Made by a program: the position numbers and the translations under genes
The notes under the pieces: model-generated
Database searches by the model: none
What the model saw: the letters and a program-made list of their open reading frames with translations, nothing else
What the model was told of the DNA's origin: nothing
Assembly (NCBI RefSeq): GCF_026790065.1
Contig: NZ_JALAMO010000004.1
Span: 124,001-188,000 of the forward strand
Length of the DNA stretch: 64,000 bases
Direction of reading: 5' to 3'
Source: Bacillus sp. N13C7
GTDB taxonomy: Bacteria; Bacillota; Bacilli; Bacillales; Bacillaceae
In this document: positions 22,802 through 32,159 of the stretch, piece after piece
Position numbering within the stretch: the stretch's first letter is position 1
Layout: every line of letters begins with the position of its first letter

Positions 22802-23776
22802 ATGGATATTAAAGTGATGGAATACGCAGCGGAAATCGCCAGGCACCAAAGCTTTACAAAGGCAGCGGAGCATCTTCATATCGCTCAGCCATCTCTCAGC
22901 CAGCAAATCAAAAAGCTTGAGGCTGAGCTGGGGCTTACTCTCTTTCACAGATCCCACGGCTCTGTTACGCTGACACCTCACGGCAGGCGTTTCATTGAAA
23001 AAGCCGAGAACATCATTCGTTCCAGAGATGACTTGCTCCGGGAAATGCAGGAGCGGTCGCAGGGGCTCGGGCACAAGCTCTCCATTGGAATTCCCGCTGT
23101 AACGGGGAGATATATCTTTCCTCCTTTGCTGAAGCAATTTTTGGCGCGCTATCCGCATGTGGAGGTTCAGCTAGTTGAAAAAGATCCAGTTTCTTTAGAG
23201 GAGATGACGGCAAAGGGAGAGGTTGATCTATCTGTATTATCTTTGCCGATTGAGGATGAGCGGCTATCTATTACACCCTTGCTCACGGAGCCGATTGTGC
23301 TGGCAGTGCCGAGAGAAAAACAAAGGTGGATGCCGCCGGAAATGATCACGCTGATTGATAAGGCGCTTGAAGAAGAGGAAGGCCGTCAGCCGTGTGTGCC
23401 GCTTGAAATGGTGAGACACGTTCCTTTTATTCTCTTAAAAGAAGGCTTTGGTTTTCGCAGGACAGTTCTCGACCTCTGTGCGGAAAGCGGCTTTAAGCCG
23501 AATACAGCTTTTAAGACGAGCCATATTGAAACCGCGCAATCCCTTGTGGCCAATGGGTTAGGCGTGACAATGGCGCCGAATATGGTCAGAAGGGATAAAG
23601 ATCCGGGAGTAATCTATTTATCTATACAATCCGCGCCATCACGCACCCTCGTCTTTGTATTTTTAAAGAACCGCTACGTCAGCCTGACAGCTCAGGCCTT
23701 TATGGTACTGAGCCAGGAAAGTCTTAAACAAACGTTTGATGAGGACAGCCTGGAAAACAAGAGTGAAAATATTTAG
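22802..23776 (+). CDS. ycgK: LysR-family transcriptional regulator YcgK
   Basis: A 324-residue regulator. The N-terminal helix-turn-helix (SFTKAAEHLHIAQPSLSQQI, about 19-38) and a periplasmic-binding-protein-like effector domain from about residue 90 are standard for the family. The effector is unknown. Positions of the divergent methyltransferase ycgJ and downstream cah suggest one of them as target. ATG 22802 follows GGAGG; the frame is open upstream. Confidence 0.88.
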   Translation: MDIKVMEYAAEIARHQSFTKAAEHLHIAQPSLSQQIKKLEAELGLTLFHRSHGSVTLTPHGRRFIEKAENIIRSRDDLLREMQERSQGLGHKLSIGIPAVTGRYIFPPLLKQFLARYPHVEVQLVEKDPVSLEEMTAKGEVDLSVLSLPIEDERLSITPLLTEPIVLAVPREKQRWMPPEMITLIDKALEEEEGRQPCVPLEMVRHVPFILLKEGFGFRRTVLDLCAESGFKPNTAFKTSHIETAQSLVANGLGVTMAPNMVRRDKDPGVIYLSIQSAPSRTLVFVFLKNRYVSLTAQAFMVLSQESLKQTFDEDSLENKSENI

Positions 23777-23847
23777 AAAATTATACGGGAACGTGGTAGT
23801 ATAAGAATACAAATTAAATCTTATAAAACAAAGGAGAATAATCGGAA

Positions 23848-24804
23848 ATGCAACTATTCGATATGCCGCTCGACCAATTGCAAACGTATAAGCCTGAAAA
23901 AACAGCTCCGAACGATTTTTCTGAGTTTTGGAAATCATCTTTGGATGAACTTGCGAAAGTCCAAGCAGCACCTGATTTACAGCTGGTTGATTATCCTGCT
24001 GACGGAGTAAAAGTGTACCGCCTCACATATAAAAGCTTTGGAAACGCCCGCATTGCCGGATGGTACGCGGTGCCTGACAAGAAAGGCCCGCATCCGGCGA
24101 TCGTCAAATATCACGGTTACAACGCAAGCTATGACGGTGAGATTCATGAAATGGTGAACTGGGCGCTCCACGGTTACGCCGCATTTGGCATGCTTGTCCG
24201 CGGTCAGCAGAGCAGCGAGGATACGAGTATTTCTCCGCACGGTCATGCTTTGGGCTGGATGACGAAAGGAATTCTTGATAAAGATACATACTATTACCGG
24301 GGAGTTTATCTGGATGCCGTCCGCGCGCTTGAAGTCATCAGCAGCTTTGAGGAAGTCGACGAAACAAGAATCGGTGTGACAGGCGGAAGCCAGGGCGGCG
24401 GCTTGACGATTGCCGCAGCGGCTCTGTCAGACATTCCGAAAGCCGCGGTTGCCGATTATCCTTACTTAAGCAACTTTGAACGGGCTATTGATGTGGCGCT
24501 TGAACAGCCATACCTTGAAATCAATTCCTTCTTTAGAAGAAATGGCAGCCCGGAAACAGAAGAACAGGCGATGAAGACACTTTCATATTTCGATATTATG
24601 AATCTCGCTGACCGAGTGAAGGTGCCTGTCCTGATGTCGATCGGACTGATTGACAAGGTCACGCCGCCTTCTACCGTGTTTGCCGCCTACAACCATTTGG
24701 AGACAGAGAAAGAGCTGAAGGTGTACCGCTATTTCGGACATGAGTATATCCCTGCCTTTCAAACAGAAAAGCTTGCTTTCTTTAAGCACCATCTTAAAGG
24801 CTGA
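23848..24804 (+). CDS. cah: Cephalosporin-C deacetylase / acetyl xylan esterase Cah
   Basis: A 318-residue serine esterase of carbohydrate esterase family 7, which deacetylates short xylo-oligosaccharides and cephalosporin C. The nucleophile Ser is in VTGGSQGGGLTIAAAA (about 178-193), the Asp in SIGLIDKVTPP and the His in RYFGHEYIPAF. The family oxyanion segment RGQQSSED is also visible. No signal peptide, in line with a cytoplasmic hexamer. A ribosome site AAAGGAG precedes the ATG and a terminator follows. Confidence 0.95.
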   Translation: MQLFDMPLDQLQTYKPEKTAPNDFSEFWKSSLDELAKVQAAPDLQLVDYPADGVKVYRLTYKSFGNARIAGWYAVPDKKGPHPAIVKYHGYNASYDGEIHEMVNWALHGYAAFGMLVRGQQSSEDTSISPHGHALGWMTKGILDKDTYYYRGVYLDAVRALEVISSFEEVDETRIGVTGGSQGGGLTIAAAALSDIPKAAVADYPYLSNFERAIDVALEQPYLEINSFFRRNGSPETEEQAMKTLSYFDIMNLADRVKVPVLMSIGLIDKVTPPSTVFAAYNHLETEKELKVYRYFGHEYIPAFQTEKLAFFKHHLKG

Positions 24805-24812
24805 TAAATGTG

Positions 24813-24845
24813 AAAAGCCGCCGCACATCATCAGGCGGTTTTTTT
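24813..24845 (+). terminator. Terminator after cah
   Basis: AAAAGCCGCC, an 11-nt loop, GGCGG and a long T run. Confidence 0.8.
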
Positions 24846-24887
24846 CTGCAAACTGCCGGAATGAGAACAGACTGGAGACGAATAGAT

Positions 24888-25670
24888 ATGAAACAAAGGA
24901 TCATTGATGAATTGAAACGAATCGAGCGATCATACGGAGTTAAAATCGTATACGCCGTTGAGTCAGGAAGCCGCGCATGGGGATTCCCGTCGCAGGATAG
25001 TGATTATGATGTCCGCTTTATCTATGTGCCGAAAAAGGAGTGGTATTTTTCAATTGTGCAGGAGCGGGATGTCATTGAGGAACCGATTCACGATTTACTG
25101 GATATCAGCGGCTGGGAGCTGAGAAAGACGCTGCGTCTCTTTAAAAAGTCAAACCCCCCGCTCCTTGAATGGCTGTCCTCAGATATCGTGTATTACGAAG
25201 CTTTTACGACCGCAGAGCAGTTAAGAAAGCTGCGGACGGAGGCATTTAAGCCTGAAGCAAGCGTGTATCACTATATCAACATGGCGAGGAGGAACGTTAA
25301 GGATTACCTTCAAGGGCAAGAGGTCAAAATCAAAAAGTATTTCTACGTGCTTCGGCCTATTTTGGCCTGTAAATGGATTGAAAAGCACGGAACCATTCCG
25401 CCAATGGACTTTACGGTTTTGATGGATGAACTTGTTGCTGAACCCGAACTGAAGGCAGAAATGGAAACCTTGCTTGAACGGAAAAGAAGAGGCGAGGAGC
25501 TTGACCTCGAAGCAAGAATCGATGTCATTCACCAATTCATTGAAACAGAAATCGAAAGAATCATGGAAGTGGCAAAAACGCTGAAGGCAGAAAAAAAGGA
25601 TATCACAACCGAATTGAATCGTTTGTTAATGAATACGGTTGAAGAAGTGTGGAAGGATGGAGGAAGCTGA
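24888..25670 (+). CDS. ycgL: Predicted nucleotidyltransferase YcgL
   Basis: A 260-residue protein of the DNA polymerase beta-like nucleotidyltransferase superfamily (COG3541 type). The active-site signature is GSRAWGFPSQDSDYDVRF (about 25-42), with the metal-binding aspartates in DSDYD. The rest is helical, including a C-terminal charged coil. Its biochemical target is unknown to me. TGGAG lies nine bases before ATG 24888; the upstream part of the open frame runs through the cah terminator and is not coding. Confidence 0.83.
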   Translation: MKQRIIDELKRIERSYGVKIVYAVESGSRAWGFPSQDSDYDVRFIYVPKKEWYFSIVQERDVIEEPIHDLLDISGWELRKTLRLFKKSNPPLLEWLSSDIVYYEAFTTAEQLRKLRTEAFKPEASVYHYINMARRNVKDYLQGQEVKIKKYFYVLRPILACKWIEKHGTIPPMDFTVLMDELVAEPELKAEMETLLERKRRGEELDLEARIDVIHQFIETEIERIMEVAKTLKAEKKDITTELNRLLMNTVEEVWKDGGS

Positions 25671-25859
25671 TGTTTTTTGTCGCTTCCTTTTCTCCTTTAT
25701 TCGACAAGATGTCCCCCGACTTTCTAACTATCTGATTGTGGCAAACCCACAAAAATTATCAGAATCTTTGTATTTTGGGAATATTGTGAACCGAGGTTTT
25801 GTCCATTTACAATAAACTCATACAAATACTTCTTAGATTGCGGGGTGTTGAGGTTGGAA
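25671..25859 (+). promoter_or_regulatory. put operon control region
   Basis: This 189-bp gap before putB should carry the proline-inducible promoter activated by PutR. A weak SigA-like pair is TTGTCC and TACAAA about 16 bp apart in 25799-25830. I see several short repeats but cannot assign the PutR or CodY sites from sequence alone. Confidence 0.4.
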
Positions 25860-26771
25860 GTGATCACAAGAGATTTTTTCTTATTTTTATCCAAAAGCGG
25901 CTTTCTCAATAAAATGGCGAGGAACTGGGGAAGCCGGGTAGCAGCGGGTAAAATTATCGGCGGCAATGATTTTAACAGTTCAATCCCGACTATTCGACAG
26001 CTTAACAGCCAAGGCTTGTCAGTTACTGTCGATCATTTAGGCGAGTTTGTGAACAGCGCCGATGTCGCAAGGGAGCGTACGGAAGAGTGCATTCAAACCA
26101 TTGCGACGATTGCGGATCAGCAGCTGAACTCACACGTTTCTTTAAAAATGACGTCTTTAGGTCTCGATATAGATATGGATCTAGTGTATGAAAACATGAC
26201 GAAAATTCTCCAAACGGCGGAGAAGCATAAAATCATGGTCACCATTGACATGGAAGATGAAGTCAGATGCCAGAAAACACTTGATATTTTCAAAGATTTC
26301 AGAAAGAAATACGAGTATGTGAGCACAGTGCTTCAAGCCTATCTGTACCGGACGGAAAAAGACATTGACGATCTGGATTCTTTACACCCGTTCCTTCGCC
26401 TTGTAAAAGGAGCTTATAAAGAATCAGAAAAAGTAGCCTTCCCGGAGAAAAGCGATGTCGATGAAAATTACAAAAAAATCATCCGAAAGCAGCTCTTAAA
26501 CGGTCACTATACAGCGATTGCCACACATGACGACAAAATGATCGACTTTACAAAGCAGCTTGCCAAGGAGCATGGCATAGCCAATGACAAGTTTGAATTT
26601 CAAATGCTGTACGGCATGCGGTCGCAAACCCAGCTCAGCCTCGTAAAAGAAGGTTATAACATGAGAGTCTACCTGCCATACGGCGAAGATTGGTACGGCT
26701 ATTTTATGAGACGCCTTGCAGAACGTCCGTCAAACATTGCATTTGCTTTCAAAGGAATGACAAAGAAGTAA
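25860..26771 (+). CDS. putB: Proline dehydrogenase PutB
   Basis: A 303-residue FAD enzyme that oxidises proline to pyrroline-5-carboxylate, the first step of proline catabolism. The family barrel is evident, with the flavin-site stretch HLGEFVNS near the start, RLVKGAYKES in the middle and the substrate-binding YGEDWYGYFMRRLAERPSN at the end. A GTG start at 25860, six bases after GAGG, gives the usual length; other in-frame GTG/TTG codons lie just upstream. putC follows after 15 bases. Confidence 0.94.
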   Translation: MITRDFFLFLSKSGFLNKMARNWGSRVAAGKIIGGNDFNSSIPTIRQLNSQGLSVTVDHLGEFVNSADVARERTEECIQTIATIADQQLNSHVSLKMTSLGLDIDMDLVYENMTKILQTAEKHKIMVTIDMEDEVRCQKTLDIFKDFRKKYEYVSTVLQAYLYRTEKDIDDLDSLHPFLRLVKGAYKESEKVAFPEKSDVDENYKKIIRKQLLNGHYTAIATHDDKMIDFTKQLAKEHGIANDKFEFQMLYGMRSQTQLSLVKEGYNMRVYLPYGEDWYGYFMRRLAERPSNIAFAFKGMTKK

Positions 26772-26786
26772 AAAGGAGAGATTAAC

Positions 26787-28334
26787 ATGACAACACCTTA
26801 CAAACACGAACCATTCACAAATTTCCAAGATCCAAACAACGTGGAAGCGTTTAAAAAAGCGCTTGCGACCGTAAGCGAATATTTAGGAAAAGACTATCCG
26901 CTTATCATTAACGGTGAGAGAGTGGAAACAGAAGCGAAAATTGTTTCCATCAACCCGGCTGATAAAGAAGAAGTTGTCGGCAGAGTGTCAAAAGCTTCCC
27001 AAGAGCACGCCGAGCAAGCGATTGAAGCAGCTGCGAAGGCGTTTGAAGAGTGGCGCTACACGTCTCCTGAGGAAAGAGCGGCTGTCCTATTCCGCGCTGC
27101 TGCCAAGGTCCGCAGCAGAAAGCATGAATTCTCCGCTCTGCTTGTAAAAGAAGCAGGGAAGCCTTGGAACGAGGCGGATGCTGATACGGCTGAAGCGATC
27201 GACTTCATGGAGTATTATGCGCGCCAAATGATCGAACTGGCAAAAGGCAAACCGGTTAACAGCCGTGAAGGCGAGAGAAACCAATATGTGTACACGCCGA
27301 CTGGCGTAACAGTCGTTATCCCGCCTTGGAACTTCTTGTTCGCGATCATGGCAGGAACAACAGTGGCGCCAATCGTTACTGGAAACACAGTGGTTCTGAA
27401 ACCTGCCAGCGCAACACCTGTCATCGCTGCAAAATTTGTTGAGGTGCTTGAAGAGTCAGGGTTACCGAAGGGCGTAGTCAACTTTGTTCCAGGAAGCGGA
27501 GCGGAAGTCGGAGACTACCTTGTTGACCATCCGAAAACAAGCCTTATCACATTTACGGGATCAAGAGAAGTTGGTACGAGAATTTTCGAACGTGCGGCGA
27601 AAGTTCAGCCGGGCCAGCAGCACTTAAAGCGTGTCATCGCTGAAATGGGCGGTAAAGATACGGTTGTTGTCGATGAGGATGCGGACATTGAATTAGCGGC
27701 TCAATCCATCTTTACATCAGCGTTTGGCTTTGCGGGACAAAAATGTTCTGCAGGTTCACGTGCAGTAGTCCATGAAAAAGTGTATGATCAAGTATTAGAG
27801 CGTGTCATTGAAATTACAGAATCAAAAGTAACAGCAAAACCTGACAGTGCGGATGTTTATATGGGACCTGTCATCGACCAAGGTTCTTATGATAAAATTA
27901 TGAGCTATATTGAGATCGGAAAACAGGAAGGGCGTTTAGTAAGCGGCGGCACTGGTGACGATTCGAAAGGATACTTCATCAAACCGACGATCTTCGCTGA
28001 CCTTGATCCGAAAGCAAGACTCATGCAGGAAGAAATTTTCGGACCTGTCGTTGCATTTTCTAAAGTGTCAAACTTTGATGAAGCTTTAGAAGTGGCAAAC
28101 AATACTGAATATGGTTTGACAGGCGCGGTCATCACAAACAACCGCAAACACATCGAGCGTGCGAAACAGGAATTCCATGTCGGAAACCTGTACTTCAACC
28201 GCAACTGTACAGGCGCTATCGTCGGCTACCATCCGTTTGGAGGCTTCAAATTGTCCGGCACGGATTCAAAAGCAGGCGGACCGGATTACTTGGCACTGCA
28301 CATGCAAGCAAAAACAATCAGTGAAATGTTCTAA
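26787..28334 (+). CDS. putC: Pyrroline-5-carboxylate dehydrogenase PutC
   Basis: A 515-residue aldehyde dehydrogenase that oxidises glutamate semialdehyde (from pyrroline-5-carboxylate) to glutamate with NAD. The NAD site is [12 protein letters not shown], the general-base Glu is in [13 protein letters not shown], and the catalytic Cys is in [11 protein letters not shown]. It is the second gene of the put operon, with ribosome site AAGGAGAG. Confidence 0.96.
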   Translation: MTTPYKHEPFTNFQDPNNVEAFKKALATVSEYLGKDYPLIINGERVETEAKIVSINPADKEEVVGRVSKASQEHAEQAIEAAAKAFEEWRYTSPEERAAVLFRAAAKVRSRKHEFSALLVKEAGKPWNEADADTAEAIDFMEYYARQMIELAKGKPVNSREGERNQYVYTPTGVTVVIPPWNFLFAIMAGTTVAPIVTGNTVVLKPASATPVIAAKFVEVLEESGLPKGVVNFVPGSGAEVGDYLVDHPKTSLITFTGSREVGTRIFERAAKVQPGQQHLKRVIAEMGGKDTVVVDEDADIELAAQSIFTSAFGFAGQKCSAGSRAVVHEKVYDQVLERVIEITESKVTAKPDSADVYMGPVIDQGSYDKIMSYIEIGKQEGRLVSGGTGDDSKGYFIKPTIFADLDPKARLMQEEIFGPVVAFSKVSNFDEALEVANNTEYGLTGAVITNNRKHIERAKQEFHVGNLYFNRNCTGAIVGYHPFGGFKLSGTDSKAGGPDYLALHMQAKTISEMF

Positions 28335-28343
28335 AGCGGGACT

Positions 28344-28376
28344 AAATGGGCATCCTCCCTGCGGGGATGTCCATTT
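28344..28376 (+). other. Intercistronic stem-loop between putC and putP
   Basis: AAATGGGCATCC (28344-28355) pairs with GGATGTCCATTT (28365-28376), 12 bp with one G-T pair and a 9-nt loop. No T run follows. It may stabilise the putBC part of the transcript or reduce read-through into putP. Confidence 0.6.
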
Positions 28377-28410
28377 CATCCATATACTATAAAAAAGAGG
28401 AGGAAGTGCC

Positions 28411-29880
28411 ATAGAAAACACACAGCTGATTATCTCGATTTGTATTTATATGGCTGGGATGCTGCTGATTGGCTACTTTGCCTATAAGCGCACGTCGAAT
28501 CTGACGGATTACATGCTGGGAGGACGTTCTTTAGGTCCAGCTGTAACCGCTCTCAGTGCGGGTGCTGCCGATATGAGCGGCTGGCTGCTGATGGGGCTCC
28601 CTGGCGCCATGTTTTCAACGGGTCTGAGCGGAGTTTGGATTGTTTTCGGGCTTTGTCTTGGGGCGTGGGCGAACTGGCTCTATGTTGCGCCGCGGCTGAG
28701 AACCTATACTGAAAAAGCGGGGAATTCTATTACAATTCCCGGATTTCTGGAAAATCGCTTTGGAGATCAAACAAAGCTTCTCAGACTGTTTTCAGGAATT
28801 GTCATTTTAGTCTTTTTCACGTTTTATGTATCGTCCGGAATGGTATCCGGCGGCGTCTTATTCAACAGTATCTTGGGGATGGATTATCACACCGGCCTCT
28901 GGATCGTGACGGGTGTTGTTGTGGCATATACCCTGTTTGGCGGCTTTTTGGCAGTCAGCTGGACAGATTTTGTTCAGGGGATCATTATGTTTGCCGCACT
29001 CATTCTCGTTCCGATCGTTACGCTTTTCCACACAGGAGGAGCAGGTGAAACAGTTACTGAAATCCGCTCTGTTGATCCAGATATGTTTAATATTTTCAAA
29101 GGAACAAGCGTCCTTGGCATTATTTCTTTGTTTGCCTGGGGGTTGGGCTACTTTGGCCAGCCGCATATCATTGTGCGTTTTATGGCGATAACGTCTGTTA
29201 AAGAAATCAAAAGAGCGCGCAGAATCGGAATGGGCTGGATGATTTTGTCTGCAGTCGGCGCAGTGCTGACCGGTTTGGGCGGAATCGCTTATTACCATCA
29301 GCGCGGTATGACATTAAAGGACCCAGAGACGATTTTTATTCAATTAGGGAATATTTTGTTCCATCCAATTATCACAGGTTTTCTGATTTCAGCGATTTTG
29401 GCTGCGATTATGAGTACCATTTCTTCTCAGCTGCTTGTGACGTCAAGCTCACTGGTAGAAGATTTGTATAAGTCGATGTTCAGACGCTCAGCTTCTGATA
29501 AAGAACTGGTATTTTTGGGCCGTCTGGCTGTTCTGGCTGTTTCAATTGTTGCGTTACTGCTGGCTTGGGAGAAAAACAATACGATCCTTGGATTGGTCAG
29601 CTACGCATGGGCGGGCTTCGGTGCATCATTTGGGCCTGTTGTACTGCTCAGTCTGTTTTGGAAACGAATGACCAAATGGGGGGCACTCGCCGGCATGATT
29701 GTGGGAGCAGCAACTGTAATCATTTGGGCGAATGCCGGTCTTTCGGACTTTCTGTATGAAATGATACCTGGTTTTGCTGCGAGTCTATTATCTGTTTTTG
29801 TTGTCAGTGTATTGACGCAGGCTCCGTCACAAGCTGTCACAGACCAGTTCAATGACTACCAAGATACAATGTCACAATAA
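28411..29880 (+). CDS. putP: Proline permease PutP, apparent ATA start
   Basis: A sodium:solute symporter family protein that imports proline for catabolism, with about 13 hydrophobic segments. The sodium-site region is in LGGRSLGPAVTALSAGAADMSGW. GAGGAGG at 28397-28403 sits correctly for a start at 28411, where the codon is ATA followed by GAA AAC ACA CAG CTG ATT. The homologous protein, as I remember it, begins MENTQL, so the usual ATG appears changed to ATA. The next in-frame ATG (28450) has no ribosome site and would cut into the first helix (LIISICIYMAGMLLIGYF). From 28411 the product is 489 residues. Expression may be weak, or the base may be an error. Confidence 0.85.
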   Translation: MENTQLIISICIYMAGMLLIGYFAYKRTSNLTDYMLGGRSLGPAVTALSAGAADMSGWLLMGLPGAMFSTGLSGVWIVFGLCLGAWANWLYVAPRLRTYTEKAGNSITIPGFLENRFGDQTKLLRLFSGIVILVFFTFYVSSGMVSGGVLFNSILGMDYHTGLWIVTGVVVAYTLFGGFLAVSWTDFVQGIIMFAALILVPIVTLFHTGGAGETVTEIRSVDPDMFNIFKGTSVLGIISLFAWGLGYFGQPHIIVRFMAITSVKEIKRARRIGMGWMILSAVGAVLTGLGGIAYYHQRGMTLKDPETIFIQLGNILFHPIITGFLISAILAAIMSTISSQLLVTSSSLVEDLYKSMFRRSASDKELVFLGRLAVLAVSIVALLLAWEKNNTILGLVSYAWAGFGASFGPVVLLSLFWKRMTKWGALAGMIVGAATVIIWANAGLSDFLYEMIPGFAASLLSVFVVSVLTQAPSQAVTDQFNDYQDTMSQ

Positions 29881-29886
29881 AGATCG

Positions 29887-29932
29887 AAAGGAGGAGGAAG
29901 GGGTTGTCCCTTTTTCCTCTTTTCTCCTTTTT
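29887..29932 (+). terminator. Imperfect terminator after putP
   Basis: AAAGGAG...GGAAGGGG, loop TTGT, CCC...TTCC and CTCCTTTTT form an interrupted purine/pyrimidine hairpin with a final T run. Confidence 0.55.
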
Positions 29933-30031
29933 AACGGCTGTTTTTTCTTTTGGAAACAAACGTATTTTTTTCTATACAAAAAGACCCCGTATGGATATGA
30001 TTAAAGTAAAAAAAGTATAGGAGAAAAAGGT

Positions 30032-31267
30032 ATGGAAGAGCTTTTAGAGAGAGTTTTTTCATTTTCAGATGTTGATAAGCTGATTGATTTTATCAGCTAT
30101 GAACTGCAAAAACCAGTGATACTGGAAAGCGCGGATTTCTTTTTGTTAGCCTATAATTCTTACTATATTAACCATTTTGATTCTGCCAACCAGCAGACTA
30201 TTTTTTCGAAAAAATGTCCGGTTCAGATCTTTGAGAGGTTTCTGAAGGACGGAATCATTGAAAAGCTGAAAACAGAACCTGAGCCTTTTCGCGTCAATAA
30301 AATTGAAAGCATTGGGTTAAACCAGAGGGTGGTCGTGAGTGCGAAGCACAAAGGGGAAGTCATGGGCTACATCTGGATTCAGGAGCTGGATCAAAATCTG
30401 ACAGACGAAGAGCTTGATTTTTTATACGAGACCTCCTTCCATGTCGGGAAAATCATTTATAAAACGAACAAGCTGAAACAGGAAAAGGAAGAAAAAGCAG
30501 AGGATCTCATCAAACGGGCGATCTATCAGCAATTCACCTCTGAGAAGGAACTTAGGCGGGAGGCTGAAAAGATCAACACCGTGCTGCCTTCCATGTTTTC
30601 GGTTGTCATCCTGCACGCCGCGAATGGGGATGGGGAAGCGGTTGAGGATTTAAAGGAAAATATCAGGTCGTATCTGAATTTACGGGATAAAGTCAGTCAT
30701 GTCTTAACGATCGAATCAAATATTGTCATCGTCGTAGCGAGTTTTTCCCAAAAAAGCTCCGTCTCCTCGGCAGCTTCAGAATTCATAAACAAGCTGTTAA
30801 CACATTTTCACTTTCAAAAAATACCTACACCTATTTATATCGGTATCGGAAACGAATATGATCACCTATTAAAACTTGGCAAGAGCTACACAGAAGCACT
30901 TGAGGTCATCAAAGCCGCAGAAATCACCGGCAATCAGGAAAACATTCCATATGAATATGCCAAACTCGGCATTTACCGCTACTTAGAAAGCATTGAACAG
31001 AAAAATGAATTTTTAGAATACGAGAATAAGGACTTGGCTTTATTAAAAGCGAAGGACGAAGAAAGCAGCACTGAGCTGCTCAAAACCTTGGAAGTCTATC
31101 TCCTCAACAACTGCAAAACAAAACCAGCAGCAGAACAGCTGTTTATTCACCAAAATACATTGAATTACCGCATCAAACAGATTACTGAAATGACGTCCAT
31201 CGATTTAAGCGATTTCAGGACACGATGCCAGCTCTATCTTGATTTGATGCTGATGAAAAAGAAATAA
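30032..31267 (+). CDS. putR: PucR-family activator of the put operon, PutR
   Basis: A 411-residue transcription factor that activates putBCP in the presence of proline. It has an N-terminal sensory region, a short coiled stretch near 150 (KLKQEKEEKAEDLIKRAI), a central GGDEF-like region and a C-terminal HTH_30 domain of the PucR type (NCKTKPAAEQLFIHQNTLNY). Its own promoter lies in the 150 bp after putP; the ribosome site is GGAGAAAAAGG. Confidence 0.93.
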   Translation: MEELLERVFSFSDVDKLIDFISYELQKPVILESADFFLLAYNSYYINHFDSANQQTIFSKKCPVQIFERFLKDGIIEKLKTEPEPFRVNKIESIGLNQRVVVSAKHKGEVMGYIWIQELDQNLTDEELDFLYETSFHVGKIIYKTNKLKQEKEEKAEDLIKRAIYQQFTSEKELRREAEKINTVLPSMFSVVILHAANGDGEAVEDLKENIRSYLNLRDKVSHVLTIESNIVIVVASFSQKSSVSSAASEFINKLLTHFHFQKIPTPIYIGIGNEYDHLLKLGKSYTEALEVIKAAEITGNQENIPYEYAKLGIYRYLESIEQKNEFLEYENKDLALLKAKDEESSTELLKTLEVYLLNNCKTKPAAEQLFIHQNTLNYRIKQITEMTSIDLSDFRTRCQLYLDLMLMKKK

Positions 31268-31297
31268 AAAAGAAACCAGTACTTGTACTGGTTTCAT
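31264..31297. terminator. Terminator between putR and ycgQ
   Basis: GAAACCAGTAC and GTACTGGTTTC, an 11-bp stem with a 2-nt loop. The T run is best on the minus strand, for ycgQ; putR may also end here. Confidence 0.8.
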
Positions 31298-31303
31298 CTT
31301 CAC

Positions 31304-32155
31304 TTAAAAACCTCTGTAAACATACGGATCATCAGGTTTTTTAATGGTGTTCCAGTCGGTTACTTTCACGACAGGAAGCGTTGATTTGAATGGCTGATAA
31401 TATTCTGAGGCCAGAGTCCCCTTAATATGAATCCATTCATCATCCTTGATGTTCATGTCCTTCGGAAACTCCACAAGCATTCCATAAACGCCGGAATCAG
31501 CGATACAGTGAATGATGCCAAACCTCAACACGAACAGCTGGTTTTTGTTAATTGCATTTCCTTTGTACGCAAATCCATGAAACTCAATTGTCCGTCCGAG
31601 AAATTCACCCGGATAATTATAGATGGTTTCCATTCCTTTTAGGAAATCATCGTCGGTCAGAGAGATCTCTTTTTTGCTGGAATACTTATCAAACAGCTGT
31701 TTCATCTGTTTGTCATAGCTGTCTTGCGCGTAATAAAGGCTGGCGTCAGGCCGCAAATATTGTGTTTGGGAGTAATGATCTCCGCTTTCCATCGCCTTAA
31801 ATGAAAACCCTTTTGTTTTGACAATAGATGAGTCAAGCGTCGCAATCGGGAAGAAGATGCCAGACACCAAAGGAAAAAGAAAAACAAGATAAATCAAATA
31901 CCGCTGATAAAACGGCTTGTTTTGTTCATGCTCGTGATCATGGCCGCACCCGCAATCATGATCATGGTGATGCCTTCCTTTTTCAGGCGACTTGATAAAT
32001 AGATACGCTTGAACGGCTGTCAAAATGGCCAGCAGGAAGATCGCAATAAAGGATAGATAGGCATATTTCATATTGATATATTTTGTTAGGTTTCCTGAGG
32101 CATGCAGATGATAAAAGAAAAACGTAAATCCCATCAGCACCAATAAACGAAACAT
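31304..32155 (-). CDS. ycgQ: TIGR03943-family membrane protein YcgQ
   Basis: A 283-residue protein of the COG3689/DUF1980 family. Three hydrophobic segments occupy the first ~130 residues and a His-rich cytoplasmic or loop segment (HHHDHDCGCGHDHEHEQ) lies at about 60-77. The C-terminal ~120 residues form the soluble part (EISLTDDDFLKGMETIYNYP to the end). The His/Cys cluster suggests metal binding. It lies four bases after ycgR and always pairs with that permease family, so the two are thought to work as one complex. Their substrate is not known to me. Confidence 0.85.
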   Translation of the reverse strand: MFRLLVLMGFTFFFYHLHASGNLTKYINMKYAYLSFIAIFLLAILTAVQAYLFIKSPEKGRHHHDHDCGCGHDHEHEQNKPFYQRYLIYLVFLFPLVSGIFFPIATLDSSIVKTKGFSFKAMESGDHYSQTQYLRPDASLYYAQDSYDKQMKQLFDKYSSKKEISLTDDDFLKGMETIYNYPGEFLGRTIEFHGFAYKGNAINKNQLFVLRFGIIHCIADSGVYGMLVEFPKDMNIKDDEWIHIKGTLASEYYQPFKSTLPVVKVTDWNTIKKPDDPYVYRGF

Positions 32156-32159
32156 CCAA

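Noticed and set aside
31921-31980. Short repeat array in the His-rich codons of ycgQ
   Set aside because: The repeated CAT/GAC codons reflect the His/Asp-rich protein segment and are not a DNA repeat element.
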